Shown here one piece after another: positions 10,657 through 22,033 of a stretch of 64,000 nucleotides of DNA. A program made the translations under genes and the position numbers. The notes under the pieces are model-generated. The model was not told the origin of the DNA and searched no databases. It saw nothing but the letters and a program-made list of their open reading frames with translations. How positions within the stretch are numbered: the first letter of the stretch is position 1; each line of letters starts with the position of its first letter. The DNA is from Artemisia argyi (lineage: Eukaryota; Streptophyta; Magnoliopsida; Asterales; Asteraceae). The DNA is taken from assembly GCA_030686995.1 (NCBI GenBank), contig CM060693.1, positions 111,812,228 to 111,876,227 on the forward strand, given 5' to 3'.

Positions 10657-11020
10657 ATGCGCCGTATCTCTATCAACAGATATGCCGCAATATCATAATT
10701 AGATGAATTCGAAGACCATTGCTTGACTTTGAAGAATGCGCGGCATGGAATTCTACCATGCGCCGCTTATCAAACGTTGGTCAACGAAGAAGATCAAGCT
10801 TGTTCTACTCCAGATACGCCGCATTATACTTCTAACATACGGCATATCACTATCAAGACTTCACTAAACACAATCCAAGACACTGAAGGACATGCGCTGC
10901 ATAGAGATTCAAGTTACGCCGCATCTAAAGATGGTGTACGAATATTCCTGAATATATTAATTTTGGACCCCACACGAAGTTAAGTTCATGCGCCGCATCT
11001 GCTTATGTCATGCGCCGCAT
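10657..11020 (+). repeat. Five-unit array of paired CGCCGCAT motifs, about 78-bp period
   Basis: Ten near-copies of ATGCGCCGCAT occur at 10657, 10682, 10736, 10757, 10814, 10835, 10891, 10915, 10988 and 11009. They fall into five pairs 21-25 bp apart, and the pairs recur every 77-79 bp (97 for the last). Two copies (10736 and 10835) are in the reverse sense (GCGGCAT or ACGGCAT). The array is cut by the Tekay-like LTR at 11027. Confidence 0.75.
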
Positions 11021-11026
11021 CGTACC

Positions 11027-13984
11027 TGTCACACCCCCATAATACCTGTATAGCAGCGGAATGGAATACCTGGGGGTGACTGTCATAGCATCACAGTTAC
11101 AATTACATTGAACGACCTAAAGTGTCGTTTGAAAAATACATCGTTTGATCATTAAAAACATTCAGAGTTTACAAAACATAGGTCCCAAAAGATGTTGCCA
11201 ATTTAGGTAAAATAAGTTCAACAAGATCAAACGTTTCATAAGTGCAGAAATATATGGTGAGTTGCGTCAACTCCGCGACTCAATGAAAGTCCAAATGTAT
11301 GCAACATGAGCTACCTTAATAACCTGAAAATACATCGCTAAAACGGTCAACGTAAAGTTGGTGACTTCCATAGAGTTATAAGTTAAAATGTATGTACAAT
11401 TGCCATAAGTAGAAAGTAAGGTGACTTGATGTCAAAATGAAGTAACATTGGCTCTTAAGCTCATGACCCCGAATCTAGACCTAAACATGAATTTAGCCCC
11501 AAATGAGTGGTTACCAGCCACTCTAATAATCTTAGACATGAAATGCATTTGTACCCGTTGGAGCAACCCAAACACGAATGGAGGAGTCACCCTCAATAGA
11601 TCTATTCACTCACTCTCGGTTAAAGGCAAATTAACGGTCCATGATAATATAAAAGGGACTTAATGTGGTATGATAGCAACTTAAGCACTGTATGAAAGTT
11701 TAGCTACTCTGGCATGCTCAAAAATAAGTGATGCAATGTATTCTCCCCCGTGAGATTTGAAATCAAAATATTGAATTAAAAACGGGGCTATGAAAACTCA
11801 CCTCGAGATGATGATACTATGAGATGAAATGATAAGGACAACAAGAAATGAAATCAACCGCAACCTATGATGAATGATGATAATCTAATTTAGATCATGA
11901 AATGATGTAGAGAATATGCATGCACATGATACCTATACCACTCATAACTTGAAAACACTAGTTATAGTCATAGTAGAATATATTCCATACTCAAGAAAAA
12001 TAAGTCTTAACTAGACTTGTAAAAACTTGTCGTAATATATCGTATATAGAATGTTAGTGTTATAATCTTCGCCTTGAAATCCTTGAAATAACGTCTAATA
12101 GTCGTAAAAATAAACTTGTAATCACTAGTACTTCATTAGTTATGAATTTGGCACTTTAATAGTATTTCTAGAAAATCTAGGATTTAGTACGTAGAAGTAT
12201 TATTATTTCTAAATAAAAGCTGTCAAAATATATATATTTTTGCCGATATTGAAACGTGAATATCTTTGTCGTTATAAGTTCATTTTCTTCGTTGTTTATA
12301 TCCACGGATTCGTCTTAGTATGTAATAATATATTTTTGATAGCTCGGCTTCTCTAGGTTACGTCTAACGCCTCGGATTGCCCGATGAAAATCGTCCAACA
12401 GCATGAAATTTTTAGAAAAATAATTTTCGTCATTAAACTTGCAAAAATCATATCTCCTTCGTTATAAATCCGTTTTAGTCCGTTCTTTCGCCAAAAGTTT
12501 TGTTTTTGAAAGTATTTTCTAAATCTTTGGTTAAAAATTTCCCCTGAGTTCCTGAGTTTTCCAGATTTTGCATTTTGGGACAGTAGGTTTCTATACTTGT
12601 TTAAAAATCAATTATATGGTTCCAAACTAGTTTCTAATCCACCCAAATCACTTCCAACCACCACAGATCTAGTCTATTCCTACCATACACCTTCTTAAGG
12701 TGTCATGGGTTCTTAAACATCATCAATCAAGTAGATCTACCAAGGGTTTCCATTTCTAGTGTTTAAAATATATAAAAGTTTAAATAGAGTGGTATAAACT
12801 AGTATATGCATGTAGATCTTGTATAAAAATCATATGATCATAAAAACAACTTGAAGAAATTATGAAAAAGAGTTGGTCACTTACTTTGATGGATTAGAGA
12901 GCTTGGATGATTAAAAACCTAATAACATTGAGTTTTTATTTCAAAACCCGAACAAGAATTTCTAAAGGAGCTTGTTTATGTCTTGATCTTGAAAAATCAA
13001 TGGATTATGCTTCTTGTTTTGTGTATGGCCGAGCACCCCAAAGGAAGGGGAAGAAAGAAAATGGCTAGTTTATTTTTGGTGATAATGAAGTAGACAATTT
13101 GGTTTTGAACACTTAGAAGATATTTTACTAATGATGGAAAAGTGGTAAATAAATGGTCAATGTGAAGTCAAGGAGAGGGGGGGGGGGGGGCACATGGTAG
13201 GAAATGAGGTGTGTTGAGGAAGTTTGGTAGTATTTAGTTGTTTTGTGTATCGGTTAGGTGTTATCGGGTACCGAGTTAACTAAAAATAAATCGTGACGGG
13301 TTGAAATAAAATATGACATTGTTAATTGGGATATAATAAAGTCATAAAAGTTTTGAAAATATATTGGGCACAAGTATTGGGTGTTTGGATGATTATTATT
13401 TAGTTTCTACGAAAACTGTCGTAATTATAATAAACTTACGATATAAATTAAATAAATTTCCAAAATACCGGGTAAATGAATTTTATAATCTTTGTAATGT
13501 TGTAAGGGGTTTAAAAATATATCGGGACCATTGTGGGGATTGTCAGATATGTTAGTCATATTTATTAATCGCGTGTTAACGTTTATTTAAGAATAAATGT
13601 ACGTAAAACGTTAAATATACAAAAAAAATATTAATTTGAATATTCTATGAGTGGTATAGTATGCAAATGCTATTATGATGATATGTAGACTATTTCTAGT
13701 CCGTATGAAATGTCCCTATTGATAATGAATTAATTCGCACCTGAACCGATCCGGTTACGCAAATTTAAATACCCGTAAACTAAATTTACGATGAAATGAG
13801 CAAAGTATGTGAATAGTGTTTTCACTCCGGAAATGAATAGTGTTAAGTGAATAGTAAAATTTTGAAATACTTCACAAAATATCAAACTGACATAAAAAAG
13901 ATGAATAGTAAAATGATGAATAGTGATTTATGAATAATAAATTGTCGAAGTTTGGAAAATGGCCTGAAATGGTGAGTTGTGACA
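11027..13984 (-). repeat. 3' LTR of Tekay/Del-like gypsy element
   Basis: The LTR reads on the minus strand. Its ends are TGTCACA and TGTGACA, a perfect 7-bp terminal inverted repeat, and it is 2958 bp long. The PPT of the element lies directly next to the right end, which fixes this as the 3' LTR. Two truncated relatives lie at about 58093-60545 and 60546-63236; the second is close to identical over most of its length by eye. A G14 tract (13177-13190) is placed as in the other two copies. No match for the left flank GTACC is found at the right end of the region. Confidence 0.85.
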
Positions 13985-14007
13985 GTCGCCCACCCAAAAA
14001 GGAATTC
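13985..14007 (-). promoter_or_regulatory. PPT of Tekay-like element
   Basis: On the minus strand the sequence before the LTR reads TTCCTTTTTGGGTGGGCGAC. From family knowledge this T-rich then G-rich stretch is characteristic of the 3' end of Del/Tekay chromoviruses. Confidence 0.7.
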
Positions 14008-14034
14008 AGTCCCTGAATTCAGCTGGTGTTGGTC

Positions 14035-14420
14035 TCAGAAATAAACTTGGTGAAAGGATGTGGATACTTGAGTCGCATTTGGTCTTCCCGTTCCCAAGTA
14101 AACTCGGGACCTCTTCGAGAATTCCAGGGAACTTTCACGATAGGGATTCGACTCTGCTTCTACTGTACGACTTAACTGTCCATGATTTCTACTGGTTCTC
14201 TTACCCGGTTTGCGTTGGTATTTGGGTTGGATTCCTTTCAATGGAATCATAAGTCACTAATCTGAAAGTCATTTATCGGGATTTGAACATCTTTGTATAA
14301 CCTTTTGTTCTCTAACAAGGCTCAAGTCTGACGGCCACTAAGCCTACTCTGTCTGAGATATTAGATGGTCCAGTATGTATCGGGTTTAACTTCCCGGGTT
14401 TTTCTGAATTGTATTATGCC
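14035..14420 (-). pseudogene. Tekay-like pol C-terminus: integrase tail and chromodomain
   Basis: On the minus strand, GKLNP...GP and DRVG.VA..LE (about 14310-14405) match the integrase C-terminal domain. MIPLKGIQ (start at 14250), then SRIP.VKV and EFTWEREDQM-type codons in a neighbouring frame, match the chromodomain end of a Tekay/Del pol. The frame is broken by several stops and shifts, so the residues fall into two or three frames. In live elements the chromodomain guides insertion into heterochromatin. Family assignment rests on these motifs plus the PPT and LTR type. Confidence 0.7.
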
Positions 14421-17400
14421 TTTCCTAGGCAGAACTTTTAACGTGGCCCTACCATCAACTTGAAATTCTAAGGGTTTACAACTTATCGACTTGTAATTGA
14501 TTCTTGATTTGCAGGAAATTCCTAGTTATTTCATGAGTGCTTACAGGAACAGTGAGTTTGGCTTTTTCCGCGTTCGGTCCGTCAATAGATGATCAACGCT
14601 TCTTGAGGTTTACAATGTGATAGGGGCAATATATGTTGCTGAACTCTGCCAGAATTCAAATTTGTATGTCAGCTGGTCGATTCTAAAATGAAGCTTAAAT
14701 GGTCTAATATACTAGAGGTTCAATCTCTCGTGTTACCAAAATTATATCATGCCTTTCCAAGGCAAAGCTTTCAACTTAGTTCGTTCTCCCACTTGAATCT
14801 AGATGGTTTGCTGTCCCGGGATACCCAATCCGCTTGATGTGCGTCATGCACCAACCCTACTTCTACCAGTTTCTCGTTGCTTGTAACTGGTTCTTGACTT
14901 GTGAAATTTCCTTTGTTGTTCCATAGTTTAGTTCTAGACCAGTGAATTTAACTTTCCAATTTCAGTCTGTAAATTGGTAATTGGTACTTCGACTATAGAG
15001 TGCCTCAAATGGTGTAGTCTCTACGCTCGCGTAATAACTATGGTTACAACTGAATTTGATTTATGGTAACTGGTTAGTCCAGCCATTTCTAGAGTTAATC
15101 ACTCATGCTATGAACATATCTTCCTATGTTTGAATCATTCTCTCGCTCTGACCATCGGTCGGAAAATGATAGGCAGTGTTTACATCTAAATGAGTTTCCG
15201 AAGGAAATCTTAAAATGATTGCTAGAAGTCTGAGGTGATTCGATTACCTTTATCAGGAATAATTGAAATGGGTACAATAAATTTTTGTGACTAATTCCAA
15301 AACGTTCTGTCTTTCGAACTTGGCGTTATCTGAAGGGGATAGAATATGGGTAACAATTTTAATTCCTTGTGGTTCGTTCCAACGGATGCTATGACATGTG
15401 TATTTCTATGCCTATTGGGTTAGGTCTCCATTCCTGACGTTAGTACTTAATTTATGGTGTTCATCCTAATTTCCTTCATCGAATATTACAATATTCTTTA
15501 TTGTCAAGTCACAAGATCCTAAATGCAAAAGCGATGTAGTATGGTGATTAGTTTTGAAAATTTGTCTCGCGATTGTGAGTTTTGCTTGAAATCCTTCTTT
15601 GAATAAACGAATTTAGAAAATGAAGCAAATGATTTACTAAGTAATATCTTTGTTGATGATTTAAAATTTAGTAGCTATGAAATGGGAAACTGTTTTCAAA
15701 AATGTTATAAATAGGATTATTTACCAAAGTTTGATGTTTATATACTTCTAATTGTACCATAGTTTTGCTAAATATTGACCAAAAAGGGTCGTACTTGTTC
15801 AAAATAGGAATTTCAGAAATTATTTTCTGCCAGGTATGTGATTTGTATAAACACAATTTTTAAATCAACTTCATTCAAAAGTGAAAGTATTAATAAGGAC
15901 AAAATGGTAGGATAGGTAATGTTCGTATACATGCATAGATGTCTAACGTCTAGTTCCTGAGGTTGGATAATGCCTATTGGTGCTATTTAGGCAAAACTAC
16001 AAGCATAGATATTCAAACTATCTTAAGTCCTGATATGGTTTATCATTGAAATTGTCTGCATGTTGGCAAAATATATGTTCGGGTCTGATCCCTTTCCTTA
16101 GTATGAAAGTGAGGTTATCTGGAATTTCTAGAGATCACAACGCCTTAGAGGAATCAATATCGATATTCTTAATTTAAACAATTATCCTTGGTGAAAACTC
16201 ATTACAGGGAAGTTTTCGTTTGGATGAGGCCATGTTTAAATGGAACACTCTACAGTATCGGTTAGGAGGTTTAGTTTATTTCTATAGTGTTACTTAGTGT
16301 ACCTTCACAATGTGTTCGATCCTGTGGCTCAGTCTAGCTAGTACCTTTGAATGATAAAATTTGACAACTAAATCAGATATGGTGATTCGGATGGTATCGT
16401 GGTATCTTAGGATTGTTGTTGGATTATGAATTTTCTTAGTCCAGGTTTAGTAGTTCCGTAATCCTTTTATTGTTTTTCTTGTATCGGGGAATCCTCCTAG
16501 TACTTGATAGGGAAAATCTCTCCTAAAGAAGTCAATGGAAAGTCCAACTTAATGGCTAAGTGAGTGACAGGTGGGGTAAGTATCCAGGGGAAAGTTTGTC
16601 AGAAAGAGACATTTATAAAAGAGTTTACTTGTTTAAAACGCTTTTACATGAAGATTGTTATTAGCAATACTTAAAAAAATAATTATTTACTTCATGGCAT
16701 AATCCTTCCTGAATTATACATAGGTGATCAGGCTATGTGTAATTGAGGACTAATGATGCGATACTTGATTTAGTCAAAATAGTATTACTTTTCTCAAAAG
16801 TTTTAGATGGTGTTCAACGCATTGTTACTAAAAATGGTATCCTGATATTTCCTTTCAAGGTAACATGAAAATTGTTCCACGTAATAATATTAAATACTTG
16901 GTGTAATGACAGAAAATCAATTTATAGAGTGGTAACAAAATAGCATACTTTAGAAATTCTGTAAAACAATTTCCCCATAGGGTAGTAAAATAGCTTGAAA
17001 CAAAATTCGTTGAATGGTGTATTGGATACGTAGGTGAATCTTATGAAATGGTAATAGTCTACTAATCCACTTATTTAAAGAATGTAAATATCTTAGTTCA
17101 TAACAGGGCAGTGGTTTATGATTATGAAGTGGTCTAGAATATGGTAGTGATATTGAGAGCGTGAAGGATGAATGTGTCGTTAAGGCATCTATAGTCAACT
17201 AAAGATGATAGTCTATGCGTCAAAGGATATAGGGCAGAAATTGGTGCCAATGATTTGAAGTATTCGAGAATTTATACTAGGTAAAGCTCGCAGGTTCAAA
17301 TGCTCAATCCCTCTAGGCATGACTAAAACGTATAAAGAATGGAAATTGTTGTACGAGTGGTCTGAGTCAAGTAAGTACCACATCGTATGATGTTTAATTT

Positions 17401-17500
17401 TCCGTGAATGCAAGCTAAATGCCTTATGGTCAGGTGAAACTTCTCGATGTCCTTTCATGAAAATGAGGTCTTGTCCCAATGTGACTAAGCTATATCGATC
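14421..17500 (-). pseudogene. Decayed gypsy pol body (RT, RNase H, integrase), minus strand
   Basis: This is the rest of the Tekay-like pol around the better preserved integrase pieces. Only scattered matches remain: VDYRCLND near 17180 on the minus strand is like the CIDYRELN motif at the start of the RT. No intact YVDD-type box, protease motif or open frame longer than about 90 codons is seen. The span fits the 2.7-3.2 kb expected from RT start to pol end. The upper border is uncertain. Confidence 0.5.
15095..15277 (-). pseudogene. Tekay-like integrase core remnant
   Basis: On the minus strand, one frame gives SIIPDKGNRITSDF, corresponding to the SDRDxRFTSxFW block around the second catalytic Asp, with Asp-to-Gly change at the next acidic position. 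Another frame gives LSFSDRWSERENDSNIG, corresponding to AYHPQTDGQSERTIQTLE. Stops and frame changes within 180 bp show strong decay. The distance from the chromodomain piece is normal for the family. Confidence 0.65.
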
Positions 17501-17897
17501 TCCGAAAAGAATATAAATTTTGTTGAGTAATTGTACCTTGATCTTTCAATCCAACGAGCTCATACTAGCGTGAGGGTCTTATAATATGGAATGAGCGAAA
17601 AAGTCGTAATTTGAAGTAGTGGTGTTAAGGCATGGAGTATCAATATTGGTAATCTCTGGTAGAGGGGTTTCTTTCGCGTCTAAGGTCAAATAGTAAGTAG
17701 GTATAGTGGTTGCTTTCGAGATTCGTTCATGAGTTATGCGTGTTCCTTCTTGGAGATATGGTTACTAAAATTTACAACATTTATTTGAGTGAAACATTGT
17801 GAAATTTGGTCATAAATGTATTTTGGAGTGACTTTATTTGAAGTTTGTTATGTAAAAGATGTGACTACGAAATATTTTGTATTTGATAAAAAGAATA

Positions 17898-17992
<95 letters not shown>

Positions 17993-18423
17993 TTTGGAAA
18001 AAGGGAATTCAAGAAGATTGTTCCTTGAACAAAAATGAGTTTTAATCCAACCATTGAAAATCAATAATTTGTCGTACTTCGTAAGGTTTGCAAGAAATCT
18101 TTTTATTTGTACAAAAATTTAATTTGGCTTTGACTTACTTGAATTGTTATTATCTCCGAAACACGAAAACTAGAGGAGTCACTTTTATCTTGGTCAACAT
18201 GACCATTTAATTGTAAAGGCACCTTCGTCTTTATTAATCTTATTGTCTTACTCGCATCTTCCTAAAGTTATAATTATATGTCAAATCTACTAATGTGACC
18301 ACATTGGTCGGTGGAGTGTTGCTAGAGCGACTAATGATGTAATTATCGACTTAGAATGTGGTGTAATCAAACTTGATAATGAAGGGAGAGTTGTGATGAG
18401 TTCCATTATGATGGTATAATACC
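17501..18423 (-). other. Further interior of the decayed Tekay-like element, not resolved
   Basis: By position this should be protease and gag of the minus-strand element, but I cannot recognise any motif. It contains a TA microsatellite and ends exactly at the TGTTGGG start of copia element 2's 5' LTR. Confidence 0.35.
17902..17989 (+). repeat. (TA)n microsatellite
   Basis: About 88 bp of pure TA repeat inside the decayed Tekay-like interior. Confidence 0.98.
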
Positions 18424-18766
18424 TGTTGGGATCAAAGTTTTACTATTTTATCAAGTCTCGGTCATTTGTAATAATATTAGGTTGCTTAGCTATTATTTAT
18501 TTTCACTTGTGTATTGTTTCAAGTTTACTAGGCATAAGATATGAAACCCATGGGCTTCAAGCCCACACGATTTGGAAAGAGGAAGGAGAGGGAGTGTTGC
18601 TCTAGCTCCTTCCCTATATATAGTAACCTTAGGTCACTTGTAAACTTGGTTGGTTATTTGATATCTTAAGGAAACTCTTGCTCTCATTTTTCTTATTCTT
18701 ATAATCACCCAAATCCTTATATCTATCTCATTCTTGTTTGTGTGAAATCAATATGGTGACCTAACA
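18424..18766 (+). repeat. 5' LTR of copia element 2
   Basis: It runs from TGTTGGGATCAAAG to GACCTAACA, 343 bp, and is followed two bases later by TGGTATCA. A TATATATAG box near 18614 lies at a plausible U3/R position. The left flank is ATACC; the matching right flank was lost with the end of the 3' LTR. Confidence 0.85.
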
Positions 18767-18768
18767 AG

Positions 18769-18776
18769 TGGTATCA
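18769..18776 (+). promoter_or_regulatory. Primer-binding site of copia element 2 (tRNA-Met type)
   Basis: TGGTATCA two bases after the LTR matches the start of the initiator tRNA-Met complement used by most copia elements. The following bases (TTCGCC) depart from the usual AGAGC, so the site is either mutated or a variant. Confidence 0.65.
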
Positions 18777-19119
18777 TTCGCCATATGAAGGTATAGTTAT
18801 AGTTTTCTCTTAGAAATCGATCCTAAAAGTGTTTTTATCTCGTTCTTTTATTGAATTTTTTGCAATTTCTTGTTTGTTTCTTGTTTTATATCACATATTT
18901 GCTTACAAAATCATGGTATAAAACACAACAAATAAAAAGTTTCAACATTTTCAAAAAAAATACACGATTTAGATTTTGTACTATTTTTCGAAAACATTTT
19001 CATTTTTGAAAAAGTTTATCAAGTTTTCAACTTTCTTCAAGAAATCATCATTTTATACCTAAAAGTACAAGAATCTTTAAATAAAAACGCGTTTTTGGTT
19101 AGCTTTCTTTGAAAACTTT
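18777..19119 (+). other. Leader of copia element 2, first part
   Basis: Non-coding, AT-rich. It ends in ACTTT at 19115-19119, the left copy of the target-site duplication of the nested minus-strand element. The leader resumes at 41345. Confidence 0.8.
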
Positions 19120-20072
19120 TGATTGGCTCCCGAACGGTCAACCTAAATTGACCAAGTGATGGTCAACAAGGTCAAACAGCCTAGAGTCAATGCTCCGTGG
19201 AAGTACAGTGTTTCCCCGGGTCTTTATGTCCCGACGAGGTGTGGATGGTTATCAAACGGGTTTGTGATCGGGTGAATTTGGACAGGAAAGGGATTATAAG
19301 GGTTTTGAATGATTACGCTAAGGAAAAAACGAATGAGAACGATTTAAACACACTACATTAACAATAACGCGAAACCTAATTAACCTAAAACGTAATCTAA
19401 AAATTTAAAATTAGAAGCTATCACTTTAATTATGTTTTTGGTTTTTCTTTATTTTATAAACTACGTAACCTAAATTTAAAACGTAAAAGTTATTTAAAAT
19501 AAAACGCGAGTGCGCGAAATAAAAAGTGAATTTTATGCTACGGAAACCCTACAGATATGAATATTATATTTTTAAGAACCTAATGATAAAAGAAAATTTA
19601 AAAAAAAAGAAAATTATTTTTTTGACTTTTTAATTATTTATTATTAATTAATTACTAACTAGACTTAATTAAACTAATTAAACTAATTTAATTATAGTAA
19701 ATACTAAATGGAAAGTAAAAATTATAAAACTTTTTCTATAACTACATTGATATAACAAAAACTTAATAAAAATATAAAATTACCTAAGTACTAATAAATA
19801 AGCTTTTTTATAATTAATTACTTATTATTTATTTAAAACCTAAATTAAACAATTTTAATTATAATAAATATTAAGCTAATTTCTAAAATTATAAAACTTT
19901 TTATATAAATACTACATGTTAATAAGGTCCTAGGAAAAATATATAAAAGCTAGAATCAGTGTAAACTAAGCAAATAATATGCAGATATAAGCTGTGATGG
20001 CTTATTTGTACCAACAAAACAACCAAGGGTCTAATATAAAATTTTGCATAGTTTGTTTGAAAAAAGACCCAA

Positions 20073-20141
20073 GGGCGACTGGTTGTGATGTTGTTTGTGA
20101 ACTGAATGGCCAGGGTTCAAGTCCCACCCATGTCAGTTTTT
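20073..20141 (+). other. Possible Pol III-type box A / box B pair inside the LTR
   Basis: GGGCGACTGG (20073-20082) resembles a box A, GGTTCAAGTCC (20114-20124) matches the tRNA box B consensus well, and TTTTT follows at 20137. The same arrangement is kept in the other LTR at 38334-38402. It would read antisense to the retrotransposon. No full tRNA cloverleaf can be folded, so it may be a tRNA-derived fragment or chance. Confidence 0.3.
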
Positions 20142-21675
20142 GCAATTTATTTTTTTTTTCAATTTTTCTTTTTGCAAAATCATTTAACCACAAAACTAAC
20201 CAACTTTTGTGAAAACATATTTTTCAAAACATGAAATTAAGCTCAGTATAAGCTCATTAGCTTAACAGTTTAAGCTACATTCTTGAAATGGAATTTTAAG
20301 CTTTGAAAAGCTATCAAAAAAGCTGTAAAGCTGAACCAAGAGATAAAATAAACTAGGGTAAGAAAAAGAAGCGTGGAATAAGCTGAGATAACAATTAAAG
20401 ACACAAGATAAGCTAAAAATAGACAATTAGCAAAATCCAAACTCTGATGCAACAAGCGGGCTTGAAGGTTTATTGAAAGACACTTTGAGCTTATCAAATA
20501 AGCTAAAAAGCCAAAAACAAACATGGATCCTATAAGATTGGCACCAGGGCTTTCCAAAAAACTCAAATTCACTCTGTGGGACCCACCTGTAAGCTCATGA
20601 GAAGCTTATGAAGATGGGCTTGTGCACTGACCACTCAGTGCATTGGTTAACATGGACCAAGTAATAAGCCACTTGCAGGCTATTCAAATAAGCTTGAAGG
20701 TGGCTTATAAGCCTTGAACCCTTGAGATTTGTAGATGGGCTATCTAAAAAAAACAAGCACTCAGCTTAAGCCTCACAGATAAGCTTTCTACAAGCTCATG
20801 AAAAGTGCTAGTGAATAGGAATTCCTGGTGCAGGGGAGATTTCCATCAAACAAGCCAAGTTGAGGTAACAAATAAGCTATGTAGAAAATTCATAAAAATA
20901 AAATAAAATAAGCATTGAAAAGATGAGCTTTCAGAGTTTTAAGAACCCAAAGGCTCATAAACTAACACTTAACACAGAGATCATGAAAAATTTCCCAAGA
21001 TTTGCAAAAACTGAGTCACATGCAATTTTGACTTTTTAAGATTTTGCATTCATTTGACTTTTGTGAGTTTGCACTGATTCTAATTGATCAATGTTGTTAT
21101 GTTAATCATAGGTAAACCTAAATCAAGCTTTCTAATCTAGTTCTAGAGTGAATTCAAGGATTTGGTTCACAAACTCTTACACAGTGAACTACAAATGAGA
21201 TTCAAAGGAAATTTTGACTATGGATAAAAGAAATACTGAGTTTTATGCTATCTATGATCTAACTATACCTAATGTAACATGGTTTAACAAAAGACAACTC
21301 CAAAAACACACTAGAACATAAAAATAACAATAAATCCAAACAGTCCTTTAAAATTATTTTTACACTATAATTTTTATATTTTAAACTACAACCTATGGAT
21401 TTTTAAGCTGAATTAGATGGAGCAGACTAAATAGAAGCTAAATGACCAATTAAACATAACTAATAACAACAACTATATATAGCAGATTAAGCTATATTAG
21501 GCAGTTTAAACGAGAAACAATTAGCATATGGAGACCTAGTAAACCACTTAGCAAACAATTACCTCAGACCAACTTACATACACTTAAATAAACATTAAAC
21601 ATCAGAGATAAACATATTTAAGTAATAGTATAGTAAATAAGCAAAATTGAGTTATATGGCTTACAAATGATTCCA

Positions 21676-22033
21676 AGCAGAAACACATGACCAAGAACTC
21701 ACAAACACTTCCTAAAGCCTCACCAGAGGTACTAAAACCATTGCCATCCAGTATATGCAATGCTTCAAGCTTCAACCTCCTTCCTCACTGATTTTTGATT
21801 TTAAACCTATTTATTTCTTATTTTTGAGTCTTTTTTATTTTATTGCATTAGACTAGCAGAAACACATGACCAAGAACTCACAAACACTTCCTAAAGCCTC
21901 ACCAGAGGTACTAAAACCATTGCCATCCAGTATATGCAATGCTTCAAGATTCAACCTCCTTCCTCACTGATTTTTGATTTTAAACCTATTTATTTCCTAT
22001 TTTTGAGTCTTTTTTATTTTATTGCATTAGACT
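21676..22033 (+). repeat. 179-bp tandem duplication in one LTR only
   Basis: The segment beginning AGCAGAAACACATGACC occurs at 21676 and again at 21855 with about two base differences. The partner LTR has a single copy (about 39900-40080), so the duplication arose after integration or during reverse transcription of this LTR. Confidence 0.9.

Noticed and set aside
13364..13555. 63-codon ORF almost identical to one at 62614-62805
   Set aside because: It lies in homologous positions of the Tekay-like LTRs; similarity is nucleotide descent, and the reading direction is antisense to the element.
17848..18054. Tyr-Ile repeat ORFs on both strands, as also at 9508
   Set aside because: Produced by TA microsatellites.
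19994..20212. 72-codon ORF with a Cys pair, repeated at 38255-38473
   Set aside because: Inside LTRs, opposite to element sense, and overlapping a tRNA-like box B; no protein family.
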